A DNA stretch of 64,000 nt from Flavobacterium frigidimaris. Its GTDB lineage: Bacteria; Bacteroidota; Bacteroidia; Flavobacteriales; Flavobacteriaceae. Below the pieces are notes generated by a model. The model was not told where the DNA came from, ran no database searches, and saw only the letters and a program-made list of their open reading frames with translations. Within the stretch, counting starts at the first letter, position 1. The number at the start of each line of letters is the position of its first letter. The position numbers and the translations under genes were made by a program. Of the stretch, positions 8,874 to 18,100 are shown in pieces. The stretch spans positions 1 to 64,000 of the forward strand of contig FQWG01000026.1 in NCBI GenBank assembly GCA_900129595.1, in the 5' to 3' direction.

Positions 8874-11800
8874 TTATTTAATTAACAACTTTTTGTTTTC
8901 AGTAAAGCTTCCGTCTGTAGCCACTACGATATAAACTCCTTTTCTAAGCTGACTAACAGGATATGAAGTTACATTGTTTTGTAAAACGTCAACTAGATTT
9001 CCCGTACTATCATAAATAGTTATTTTTATACTTGCCGCATTTAGATTTTTAAAGCTAAAATTAACTACTTCTGAAGCCGGATTAGGATACATTACAAATG
9101 ACTTCGTAGAATCGATTTGGTCTGCTCCTGCGCTTCCGTTTTGTAAATCAATCGTCAATGGAGCACTCCAATCACTAAATTCTGTAGCGTTTTTTGCTCT
9201 CACTCTAAATTGGTAAACGGTTTGCGTTCCTTGTTTTGGAATCCATAAATAATAGTTTGTCGAAGTTCCAAACGTTGTCCAGCCGGTCGTTGAATTATTC
9301 AATTGCACTTCATAACCTGTAGCATTAGAAACTGTATTCCATGAGGCGTAAAATCCTGTCGCATATACTCCCGCATTACCAATATTAGCAGGCGTTGCCA
9401 ATGTTACCGGATTTGGTGTTGTTACGGTTCCTGAAATTACGGTATAATCCTCTACATCACCATCCACTATATTACCGCAAGCCAATGGGGCTGAATAATA
9501 CTTCATTACGATTCTCATCCTTGCAGATCCTGTAAAAGCAAGTGGAGTAAAACTTCCGGTAGCAGTTCCGTTAGATGAAATTCCACCAATTACTTTTTCT
9601 GAATCTTCAAAAATGCTGTTCTTATTATAATCGATCCAGATTCCCCAATATTCTAAATAGGCATCTCCTGAGAAACCAGGCGTAAGACTTACATTTGTAA
9701 CCGCACCAGGTGCTACCGTTATTACCTTAGAAGTATAGTCAGTATACCCACCTGCATCTTTCCCGGAAGCATTAGTAAAACTTCCAATAGTTACTGAATT
9801 GATGTATTCGTATTTGTTATCAGCCTGAGTGGTACAATAAGCTGAATTGGCTGTAATCGTCGCAGAAACTTCATTAGAATATGCCGAATAAATGGCATTT
9901 GCTTTTGCGCGAACTCTATATTTATAAGTATTTCCAGCAGTTAAACCTGTATTTGTATATGTTAACGCTGTACTTGGCAATGTTACTATCTCGGCAAAAA
10001 CATTATCAGCTCCTGCTCTTTCAATTGTGATGTTTGTAGTATTCACAGCATTATTAACCCATGCCAATTGCACTTCTAAAGTAGTATTATTAGCAGTAGC
10101 TGTCAGACTTGTTGGAGCTAAAACTGTTGTAGTTGCGTGAGATCCTGCCAAAATTGATTCGTTAGGCTTTGTATTATACGCATAATCCAAAACGCTATAA
10201 CCAACTCCTCCTGCTTCTACTTTTACATGCATCCAACCGTAACAAGTACGTCCTCTGCTTTTATATTCGAAACCTATATATCCGGTTTGATTGTCCCATG
10301 CTGTATAAGTTGCAGTCCTTAAATCTAACTGATCCGGATATGCAGCACCGGGAGTTACAAAATTACTTGATCCTCCAATTGAAGTTCCCTGACTAATTAA
10401 GGAGATATTTCTAGTTCCTGTCTGGCCTACTAATCTTTTACCATAAGTCTCCATTTTTAAAGCTGCAGCCGTAAATTGCCAAACTCCATATTCTGTATTA
10501 TCTCCTATTGCTAAATCAAAATACTGCCATGTTTGTGCTGCCGAAGCCACATAATCAGGGTTATTTACATAGAAAATCCCGTAAGGTGCATCAAATTTCA
10601 AATTGATTGTTTTGAAAGTACTATCGAGAGTCGAAATTCCGCCTGTGATTGCAGCGTCTTTAAAGGTGACAACAACAGCAGTATCATTGGCAGGAAGATG
10701 TGCCGTCGCTTTTCCTGTAAAAGATACCGCTACTTTATTATTTGACTGAAGTGTTAATACCGCCGTTAATCCCGCAGGAACTCCGGTTACGGTATAATCA
10801 GTTCCTGCTGTAAAGGTTCCTGTGCTTTTTGTAAATGTTGCATTATTAGTCGATAAGGAAATCACACTGGTTGTGGTAACGCCACCGTCATTGACTTCTG
10901 CTTCATACAAAACACTTTCTGATAATGTTACCGCAGTTTTATTTGACATTCCGGTATAAATTGGTGCATTGGGTTGTGTATTATAGGCATATTCAGAAAT
11001 GGTAAATGCATTTCCGCCCACAGCAACGTCAACTTTAAACCATCCGTAACAAGTTTGTCCTTCGATTTGGTATTCAAAACCTACATATCCGGATTTTCCA
11101 TCCCAAGCGGTATATGTTGCCGTTCTTAAATCTAACTGATTAGGGTAAGCACCCGGAGCAGTCATATTACTTGCTGGTCCTACGGCTACATTTTGTCCCA
11201 GTAAAGAAATATTTCTGGTTCCGGTTTCGCAAGCTAGCTTTTTGCCATAAGTTTCGATTTTTAGTGCATTTGCAACATAACGCCAGGCGCCAAATGAGGT
11301 ATCGTCTCCTTTTGCGATGTCAAATGCTTTCCAGGTTAAAGCTGAAGAAATATTTATATTTGGTATATCAACAAAAAATATCCCGTACGGATCTGTAAAT
11401 TTTAAATTGAAAAATAAAGAAGTACACGATAAACCTGTTGTACCTCCGGTAAATGCTGCGGGCAAAAATGTAATTCCGGCTGTTGTATTTTGCGCTATAG
11501 CATGATTAACTGCTTTTCCTGTAAGGGTTACTGTTGCTTGCCCGCTTGAATTTACTGTAATTACTGGTGTAATACCTGCCGGAAAAGTGTGCGTAAAATG
11601 TGTTCCGGCAGTCATTGTTCCCGAGCTCAACGCAAAGGTTTTGCCTGCGCTTAATGTTACAACAGCTGGCGTATCAAAAGCTCCATCATTTACCACTGTT
11701 TCTTTTAATGTGGTTACACTCGCCACTAAACTGCTTTCTGTTGCGTTTACTCCTGTGTCTATTAAATTTTGGGGCTGCCAAAGTGTAATTCTTGCAGGAT

Positions 11801-12728
11801 GCTGTAACGCTGCCAACATTCTGTCGATTTGTCCCTGAGTGTACATTTTGTAGCAGCCTTGCGCTCCATTATATCCCATGTAGTTTTCGAAGTTTACTTT
11901 ATCTCCGTTACAATTTGTTCCGGGTGTGCAAGCAAGTGTATGCAACCCATCTTCCGGTGGTGTATCAGCAATTTCATCCGTTCCGGTACAGCCTCCTTCA
12001 AAAGTGTGAATTAGATTTAGGAAGTGACCAAACTCATGTGTTAGGGTTGCGGAAAATTCTTTGCTGTAAGAGTTATCATAAAGATACGCACCGTTAAAAA
12101 CAACACGCGCCGTATTGTTTGCTGTCATGTCAGAATTTGGATACCACGCAACTCCGGAATTATTAAAAATACCTTCTTTATACAAATCATTCTGAATGTA
12201 AACGTTCATGTATTTTGTATTGTCCCAGGCATCTGCAGCAATCTGGTCGTCATAACCGCCACCATTTCCGTAACCGTTTTTAGCAGCATGAAAAACGACA
12301 CCGGTTGTACAGCCTCCGTTTGGATCTTTTTTGGCCAGTTTAAATTCGACACTTATGGTTCCTCTTCTTGCCTGAAAAAAAGGTTCAACGGTTTGATAAT
12401 CTGCATTTCTTCCGTTAAAGTCATCGTTTAATTGCGCCAGGTGGTTTACAATCTTTTCGTATGTAATTGTTTTTCCACTTTGAACATCTCCATAAATGTG
12501 AAAAACTACAGGAATGGTGTAAGTAAGCGCTGCCGTTTTTCCGGTTTTGCTTTTACGCTGAACCGTAAAGTTCTTTGTAAAATTTTCAAAATCTTTTTTT
12601 TCCTGAAACGAACTTGGGTTAGCCCGATACACTTTTGCATTTTCTTCAGTTGTCCGGCAAGGAAGTCCCTGCCCGCTCATTTTTCCTACTGAAAAAACCA
12701 GCAATAACATTAGTAATTTTATTTTCAT
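8874..12728 (-). CDS. Secreted M43 (pappalysin-like) zinc metalloprotease with T9SS sorting domain
   Basis: Multidomain protein of 1284 residues with a signal peptide (1-19). The M43 catalytic domain spans about 65-320. Its zinc motif HEFGHFLNLIH (His231, Glu232, His235, His241) follows the metzincin spacing but has Asn238 where Gly is usual, and a Met-turn-like NYMGY lies near 283. Two tandem copies of a roughly 260-residue module follow (about 335-592 and 602-862), each with TGTRNISL and DLRTATYTAWD. Then come a fibronectin III-like domain (870-960), a GEVED-type domain (970-1095), a second fibronectin-like domain and a type A T9SS C-terminal domain (YPNPASEVVNF to the end, about 1210-1284). 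It is therefore expected outside the cell or on its surface. It lies between the peptidase genes and susCD and is a good candidate for the primary protease of the locus. Confidence 0.93.
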   Translation of the reverse strand: MKIKLLMLLLVFSVGKMSGQGLPCRTTEENAKVYRANPSSFQEKKDFENFTKNFTVQRKSKTGKTAALTYTIPVVFHIYGDVQSGKTITYEKIVNHLAQLNDDFNGRNADYQTVEPFFQARRGTISVEFKLAKKDPNGGCTTGVVFHAAKNGYGNGGGYDDQIAADAWDNTKYMNVYIQNDLYKEGIFNNSGVAWYPNSDMTANNTARVVFNGAYLYDNSYSKEFSATLTHEFGHFLNLIHTFEGGCTGTDEIADTPPEDGLHTLACTPGTNCNGDKVNFENYMGYNGAQGCYKMYTQGQIDRMLAALQHPARITLWQPQNLIDTGVNATESSLVASVTTLKETVVNDGAFDTPAVVTLSAGKTFALSSGTMTAGTHFTHTFPAGITPVITVNSSGQATVTLTGKAVNHAIAQNTTAGITFLPAAFTGGTTGLSCTSLFFNLKFTDPYGIFFVDIPNINISSALTWKAFDIAKGDDTSFGAWRYVANALKIETYGKKLACETGTRNISLLGQNVAVGPASNMTAPGAYPNQLDLRTATYTAWDGKSGYVGFEYQIEGQTCYGWFKVDVAVGGNAFTISEYAYNTQPNAPIYTGMSNKTAVTLSESVLYEAEVNDGGVTTTSVISLSTNNATFTKSTGTFTAGTDYTVTGVPAGLTAVLTLQSNNKVAVSFTGKATAHLPANDTAVVVTFKDAAITGGISTLDSTFKTINLKFDAPYGIFYVNNPDYVASAAQTWQYFDLAIGDNTEYGVWQFTAAALKMETYGKRLVGQTGTRNISLISQGTSIGGSSNFVTPGAAYPDQLDLRTATYTAWDNQTGYIGFEYKSRGRTCYGWMHVKVEAGGVGYSVLDYAYNTKPNESILAGSHATTTVLAPTSLTATANNTTLEVQLAWVNNAVNTTNITIERAGADNVFAEIVTLPSTALTYTNTGLTAGNTYKYRVRAKANAIYSAYSNEVSATITANSAYCTTQADNKYEYINSVTIGSFTNASGKDAGGYTDYTSKVITVAPGAVTNVSLTPGFSGDAYLEYWGIWIDYNKNSIFEDSEKVIGGISSNGTATGSFTPLAFTGSARMRIVMKYYSAPLACGNIVDGDVEDYTVISGTVTTPNPVTLATPANIGNAGVYATGFYASWNTVSNATGYEVQLNNSTTGWTTFGTSTNYYLWIPKQGTQTVYQFRVRAKNATEFSDWSAPLTIDLQNGSAGADQIDSTKSFVMYPNPASEVVNFSFKNLNAASIKITIYDSTGNLVDVLQNNVTSYPVSQLRKGVYIVVATDGSFTENKKLLIK

Positions 12729-13172
12729 ACTATTTTTAGGTTAAATTGTTGCCACCAAAATTACCAACATACGTACTATTTTACTGATACTATCTTAATT
12801 AAAAACAATACATAATTAACAACTTTTTAACTTTAAAAAAACACAATTTAAAAAAACAACTTCTTAACAATAGATATTTACAAAACAAAATCGGATTTTA
12901 CCGAGCATATTATTAAAAACAAAAATATCTAATGCAAAAAAATTCATTATTTAAATCACATAAGAAAATTTAAGTAAAGCCTAAAAAAATCGCACAAAAA
13001 CACGAAACCGCAAAGAGATATAAGAAAAACTTTGAGACGAGCTATTCTATAAATCTTTGCGGCTTCACGTCTTTTTGAGCAAAAAAAAACTTACGCACTT
13101 TTGTTAAAAAACAAAAAAACCGGGAAATCTAATTAAAGACCCCCGGTTTCAAAAACAGAAAACTAATTCAAT
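12729..13172. other. Intergenic region between M43 gene and susD
   Basis: 444 bp, very AT-rich. Near the M43 start it carries AAATTACCA (12758-12766) and ATTTTACTG (12778-12786). These resemble the regulon half-sites but are 20 bp apart and lack a -7 box at the usual distance. A family D palindrome (CCGCAAAGA 13008-13016 with TCTTTGCGG 13054-13062) and the susD terminator fill the rest. No gene is seen. Confidence 0.6.
13117..13149 (-). terminator. Terminator after susCD
   Basis: Arms AAACCGGG and CCCGGTTT enclose a 17-nt loop. On the minus strand the second arm is followed by a T-rich stretch. It lies 24 bp after the susD stop. Confidence 0.8.
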
Positions 13173-14630
13173 TTAAAATCTGTCCCAAAATATTTTTGTT
13201 GTCATTGCATCTCCTCCAATAGCAGTAGCTGCTGCTTCATAATTATCTTTATTCAGCGTTTTATCAAAAAGTGAATAAATAACACGAACCGGCACCTTTC
13301 CCTGTGCCGCATCGACTGCGGTAGAAGGCGCTTTCAAAATAGGAAAATCTAATCTTCTGTATTCTGTCCAGGCTTCAAATCCTCTATTGTAGTACGCGAT
13401 CCAGAGTTGGTAGGCAATTTTTTCTTTAGGTGTTCCGGTGGCTGTTGCAAAATCAACATCAGTTCTACTGGCATAAGTGTGCGCATCGGCATCGGCAATT
13501 CCCCAAAAATGCATACTTGCCAAAACTCCTTTTTTATAATACTCATCTGCAGTTCCTCCTACATTAAAACCTCTATTCGCGGCATCAGCCAATAAAAAAC
13601 AAGTTTCTGTATAGTCAAAAATAACTCCCGGATTCGTTTTCTCCTTTAATCTTGGCCCTACATTAGAAAAATCATTATACGCTACCTGTTTCGCATAAGG
13701 AGCTCCTTTATAAACTCCTCCTTTTTTAGAAAGCGGATTAAAGAAAACATCACGCCTTGGATCTTCTTTGGCATTCAGTTCATTAACAAAAAATTCTGTA
13801 GGCACAGTCTGTTGTTCGTTTACCAAAGTATTGTACAAAGGATTCATATCCGTAATTGATGAAAAATACTGAAACAATGCAGTCTGGCTTTCATTTGTCA
13901 TTACGCCTGAATTGTAGGCACTTTCTATTATGCTTTTGGCTTTTGCAGGCTCTACGTCAGCAAGATGCAATCCTAGTTTTAGTTTCACACTATTGGCTAG
14001 TGTTTTCCAGTTCGCTACATTTCCTTTGTATATCAAATCTGCTTTGCCAAAACTTTCCTGAGAACCATCCATATTTGCAATTGCAGCATCTAATCGGGAT
14101 GCCAAATCCAGATAAATGGTTTTCGCATCATCATATTTAGGAAGCGGATGCCCTACAATGTCTAAGGCTTCGCTATACGGAACATCCCCAAACAAATCGA
14201 CAAGCGTTTGATATGCCATAACAATCTGAACTTCAAGAATTGCAATTTTATTTTTCTTAATGGCGATATCAACCGCACCAAGTGCTTCTTTCTCCTTAAT
14301 TTGCTTTTGCGCTTTTGTCAAATCCTGCAAAACATCTCTATACAATATAACCGAATGGGAGTTCCCTAAATTCCTTCTTTCCTGATTGTAATTCACCTCA
14401 TCTGTATAGGTTGTGCTTGTCCAATATTGTGCATATCCTCTAAAATTGTTGTCATTTACAGAGGCATTCGTTAGGAAATAGGCATAATTTACCTGGGAAC
14501 TCGTCATTAAAGCGCCGGGCAAAACAGTTGTATAGGCTTTTTTATCCTGATTTAACTCCTCTAAATTATCACACGAAGCAACAGAAAGTAAAATGGCTCC
14601 TGCAAAAAATATTGTTTTTACTATTTTCAT
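13173..14630 (-). CDS. SusD/RagB-like outer-membrane lipoprotein
   Basis: Surface substrate-binding lipoprotein of 485 residues, partner lid of the SusC-like channel 12 bp upstream. The lipobox SVASC places the lipidated Cys at residue 20. The sequence fits the SusD-like_2 branch (NLEELNQDKKAYTTVLPGALM near the N-terminus, then TPR-like helices with YQTLVDLFGDVPYSEAL around residue 140). This branch is commonly seen with peptide or unknown ligands rather than starch. The surrounding proline peptidases suggest oligopeptides as ligand, which is inference. Confidence 0.94.
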   Translation of the reverse strand: MKIVKTIFFAGAILLSVASCDNLEELNQDKKAYTTVLPGALMTSSQVNYAYFLTNASVNDNNFRGYAQYWTSTTYTDEVNYNQERRNLGNSHSVILYRDVLQDLTKAQKQIKEKEALGAVDIAIKKNKIAILEVQIVMAYQTLVDLFGDVPYSEALDIVGHPLPKYDDAKTIYLDLASRLDAAIANMDGSQESFGKADLIYKGNVANWKTLANSVKLKLGLHLADVEPAKAKSIIESAYNSGVMTNESQTALFQYFSSITDMNPLYNTLVNEQQTVPTEFFVNELNAKEDPRRDVFFNPLSKKGGVYKGAPYAKQVAYNDFSNVGPRLKEKTNPGVIFDYTETCFLLADAANRGFNVGGTADEYYKKGVLASMHFWGIADADAHTYASRTDVDFATATGTPKEKIAYQLWIAYYNRGFEAWTEYRRLDFPILKAPSTAVDAAQGKVPVRVIYSLFDKTLNKDNYEAAATAIGGDAMTTKIFWDRF

Positions 14631-14642
14631 CTTGTTTGTTTT

Positions 14643-17600
14643 TTAGAATTGAACTTTCATATTAAAGTTGTACTCTTTTGATGTAGGCAAAACTCCGGTT
14701 TGAAATCCCTGAAGATTTCCTGAAGACATTCCCGCTTCCGGATCTGCATAAGGTAAATTTTTACTAATGATCCATAAGTTAGATCCGTTTACGGCAAAAA
14801 TTATACTGCTCATAAAAGTCTTTGAAAGGTATTTTGAAGGCAATCTGTAGCTCAATCCAACCTCACGTAATTTTACATAAGATGCATCGTATACATATTG
14901 CTGCTCCGGCATCGAGTCATAGAAAGAATATCCGTCAGCGCCTGTTACACTTACCACTTTATTATTTGGGGTTCCGTCTTCTTTTACACCCGGCAATAAA
15001 ATTCCTCCGCCATCTGCCAGCGGATCTCTTTGCGGATTTCCTAAATGATTATTACTTACTGTACTTTCATATATTCCGGTAGTATGTCCATAACGTTGGT
15101 CTAATGAATACACATCTCCTCCTTTTTTAACATCGATTAAGAAATTAAATGTGAAGTTTTTATAGGTTAAAACGTTATTAACCCCACCAATCCAATCCGG
15201 ATTTATGTCACCAATTGTCGCTCCGGCAGTTTGTAAATATTTTCCATTGGCACGAATCACTTTTTCTCCGTTTAAATATGTAAATCCTGAACCAATAAGC
15301 TGTCCAACCGGTTTTCCAACCTCAGCAACATAACCTACCCCCTGAAAAGATCCTAACGATATTCTGTCAGCTCCTCCTAATGAGATTACTTCATTTTTAT
15401 TGGTAGACCAGTTTACTTTTGCTTCCCACGAGAAGTCTTTGGTTTTTACCGGAACTATTGTCATTGTTGCCTCAAATCCCTTATTCTGAACATCACCTGC
15501 ATTGATATAAGCTCTCGTATATCCTGTTTGTGATGGTGTTTCGATAGAAAGAATTTGATTTGTAGTATTCGTTTTGTAGTAAGAAAAATCAAAACCTAAT
15601 CTGTTTTTAAACAATTTTACCTCAATACCTGCCTCAATACCTTTTGTTAGCTCGCTTTTTAAATTAGCGTTACTTTTTTCATTTTCTGTAGAAAAACGAA
15701 TTCCGTCAGGACCAAAATTATCATTCTTGGGATACGTTGCAATCGTTTTTCCAAAAGGTGCATCATTTCCTGTTTCTGCATAATTCAGACGCAGTTTTCC
15801 AAAAGACAACCAATCTGTTTTGATATGATTACTGAAGATATAAGTTCCCGTGATAGAAGGATACGAATAGGTATTATTATCTTCCGGCAATGTTGATGAC
15901 TGATCTACACGGTAAGTTCCTTCTAAGAAATAAGTGTCTAAAAAGTTAAAACTTGCATTGGCATAGACACTATTTGTTCCTAAAGTTGTCTGAAACTCTT
16001 CAGGACTATTTATTTTATCAATCGAATTATTCAAAGCATAAATTCCCGGCACCACTAATCCTCCATTAGTTCTGGCGTATATAGAAGTGGCAATGGAGCG
16101 TCTTGAATTTCCTCCAATCATTCCGTTGAATTTGATTCCTTCTGTAATATCAGTTTTGAAATTCAAAATCAAATCAAAATTGACTTCTCTAAAATTTTTA
16201 TCATATCTTGAGTATTGTCCAAGTGCATTTGGAGTTCTTTTTGATCCCACTGCAATGCGCTCTTCCTGCATCTGATGATAATAATCAACCGCGCCTTTAC
16301 CAGTAATATCAAACCAGTCGTTTACTTGTGTAGTCAAAGCTACGTTTCCAAAAAAACGATCACGATTTAAACTGTTGTAGTTGTTGTATCTTTGAAAATA
16401 AGGATTATCGTGAAACTGTAATGTTAAATCAGTAGGTCCTGCCACACTCCAGGTTGTATTTGCTCCTGTCAGATTATAGGCATCTCTTAATTCCTTAAAA
16501 TCTACGCTTGTTGAATACCATTGTCTGATACTACTTAAAAAATTATTTCCTCCATCACCATACCCTGTTTCATTCATTCCTTTTGCATTTGCCTTTAAGT
16601 AGTTGGCAGAAGCTGATATTTTGGTCTTAGGCTTCAGGTTGTAACTCGCTGAGAAATTAAAATTATCTTTACGATTCTCACTATTGGGTAAAATTCCCTG
16701 ATCCTGGTTGTAATTGGTGTAGCCAAATCTCAAATCACCATTTTCATTAGATCCTGCAACTGCTACATTATTAACAAACGTTACACTATTCTGATAGAAA
16801 CTATTTGGATTATTCTGCACGGCTTTCCATGGTGTTGCTTTTCCATAACCCGGTAATTCAGGATAAAATGAACTCCAATTGTAAACCAATAAATTAGGAT
16901 CAAACTTTGGCCCCCATGAAGCATCATCAGTTGCAGCATAAGGATGCACGCCACTACCCAAATTTACCGTCCCGTAAAAATCACCGTATCCACCGCCATA
17001 TTGATTTTGATATTCCGGTAATGTTTTTTTATCAACTACACCAATAGTTACTCCGGAGCTAAAAGTTACTCCCAAACCACCTTTAGATTTACTTCCTTTT
17101 TTTAGGGTTACTAAAATTACGCCGTTTGAAGCTCTTGAACCGTACAATGCTGAAGCCGCAGATCCTTTTAGAACGTTCATGGTTTCGATATCATCGGGAT
17201 TAATATCTGCAGCAGCATTTCCGTAATCATACCCACCGGTGTTTCCTCCTCTTTTTTGATCATCACTATTGGTATTATCATTATTTAGCGGAATCCCGTC
17301 TACGATCCACAATGCCTGATTGTTTCCAGTTAGCGAAGTAGTACCACGAATAATCACATTGGTTGAACCTCCAATATTATTATTTCTTCTGATTTGAACA
17401 CCGGCAATTTTACCCGAAATTGAGTTGGCTACATTACCTGTATTTACTTTTGTGAGATCCTCACCTTTTATTTCCTGAGTGGCATATCCAAGAGATCTCT
17501 TTTCTCTTTTAAGCCCTAAAGCCGTAACAACAACTTCTTTAAGATTTTCAGATTCTCCGGATAAAGCGACATCTAGAGTGTTTTTTACAGCTTTTATTTC

Positions 17601-17849
17601 CTGGGTTTTCATCCCGATATAATTAAAGACCAGTACAGCATTCGGATTTGCCTTAATAGAATATTTTCCGTCAAAATCTGTTTGAGTTCCTGTTTTGGTT
17701 CCTTTGATCAACACACTTGCACCCGGTAAAGGCACCCCCGCATTATCTTTAACAATTCCTGATACAATCCGCTCTTGTGCAAGCGCAAATTGTGCTAGCA
17801 GTACAAAAAAAAGTACTACCGTTTTTCTTTGAAAAAACTTGAGTTTCAT
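14643..17849 (-). CDS. SusC/RagA family TonB-linked outer-membrane transporter
   Basis: TonB-dependent channel of 1068 residues. A signal peptide (1-24) is followed by the carboxypeptidase-regulatory-like domain (about 28-110; GIVKDNAGVPLPGASVLIKG), the plug domain with VIIRGTTSLTGNNQALWIVDGIPL near 165-190, and a C-terminal beta-barrel ending in KVQF. Together with the SusD-like lipoprotein it should import oligomers across the outer membrane. Its promoter region has the 21-bp-spaced repeat pair shared with the S37 gene and the hydroxyproline operon. It is a separate unit from the upstream operon, since a terminator stands at 18041-18080. Confidence 0.96.
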   Translation of the reverse strand: MKLKFFQRKTVVLFFVLLAQFALAQERIVSGIVKDNAGVPLPGASVLIKGTKTGTQTDFDGKYSIKANPNAVLVFNYIGMKTQEIKAVKNTLDVALSGESENLKEVVVTALGLKREKRSLGYATQEIKGEDLTKVNTGNVANSISGKIAGVQIRRNNNIGGSTNVIIRGTTSLTGNNQALWIVDGIPLNNDNTNSDDQKRGGNTGGYDYGNAAADINPDDIETMNVLKGSAASALYGSRASNGVILVTLKKGSKSKGGLGVTFSSGVTIGVVDKKTLPEYQNQYGGGYGDFYGTVNLGSGVHPYAATDDASWGPKFDPNLLVYNWSSFYPELPGYGKATPWKAVQNNPNSFYQNSVTFVNNVAVAGSNENGDLRFGYTNYNQDQGILPNSENRKDNFNFSASYNLKPKTKISASANYLKANAKGMNETGYGDGGNNFLSSIRQWYSTSVDFKELRDAYNLTGANTTWSVAGPTDLTLQFHDNPYFQRYNNYNSLNRDRFFGNVALTTQVNDWFDITGKGAVDYYHQMQEERIAVGSKRTPNALGQYSRYDKNFREVNFDLILNFKTDITEGIKFNGMIGGNSRRSIATSIYARTNGGLVVPGIYALNNSIDKINSPEEFQTTLGTNSVYANASFNFLDTYFLEGTYRVDQSSTLPEDNNTYSYPSITGTYIFSNHIKTDWLSFGKLRLNYAETGNDAPFGKTIATYPKNDNFGPDGIRFSTENEKSNANLKSELTKGIEAGIEVKLFKNRLGFDFSYYKTNTTNQILSIETPSQTGYTRAYINAGDVQNKGFEATMTIVPVKTKDFSWEAKVNWSTNKNEVISLGGADRISLGSFQGVGYVAEVGKPVGQLIGSGFTYLNGEKVIRANGKYLQTAGATIGDINPDWIGGVNNVLTYKNFTFNFLIDVKKGGDVYSLDQRYGHTTGIYESTVSNNHLGNPQRDPLADGGGILLPGVKEDGTPNNKVVSVTGADGYSFYDSMPEQQYVYDASYVKLREVGLSYRLPSKYLSKTFMSSIIFAVNGSNLWIISKNLPYADPEAGMSSGNLQGFQTGVLPTSKEYNFNMKVQF

Positions 17850-17874
17850 AAAATGGTTTTATAATTAGTATTGG

Positions 17875-17940
17875 CAAATATTTTGCTTTTTTGATAATTT
17901 TTATGATAATATATTACCACAAAAACCGATTATATTACCC
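17875..17940 (-). promoter_or_regulatory. Candidate AraC-type operator pair and -7 box for susCD
   Basis: ATATTACCA (17911-17919) and ATATTACCC (17932-17940) are direct repeats 21 bp apart. The minus-strand box AATATTTG (17875-17882, 5 of 6 matches to TAnnTTTG) starts 26 bp upstream of the susC ATG and ends 29 bp before the first half-site. I see no clear -33 TTG, which fits an activator-dependent promoter. Confidence 0.62.
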
Positions 17941-18040
17941 TTTAATTACATAATTATTATTTTTACATGTATTATCTTATCATTTAAAAACAACTCGTTT
18001 TTTTATTGAAATTTTCTTAATTCGAATACATTGCAAAACA

Positions 18041-18080
18041 AAAAAGGGAGGATTTCTTTTTACAGAAATTCTCCCTTTTT
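18041..18080 (-). terminator. Terminator after the DPP IV gene
   Basis: Arms AAAAAGGGAGGATTTCT and AGAAATTCTCCCTTTTT form a stem with one bulge or mismatch. It lies 20 bp beyond the DPP IV stop and separates the hydroxyproline/peptidase operon from susCD. Confidence 0.85.
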
Positions 18081-18100
18081 TTATCAGTATAAAAGTATTT

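Noticed and set aside
10169..12692. Several plus-strand ORFs of 60-100 codons inside the M43 protease gene
   Set aside because: They lie entirely within a well-supported 1284-residue gene with clear domains. Their translations show no family pattern, and they are antisense by-products of its composition.
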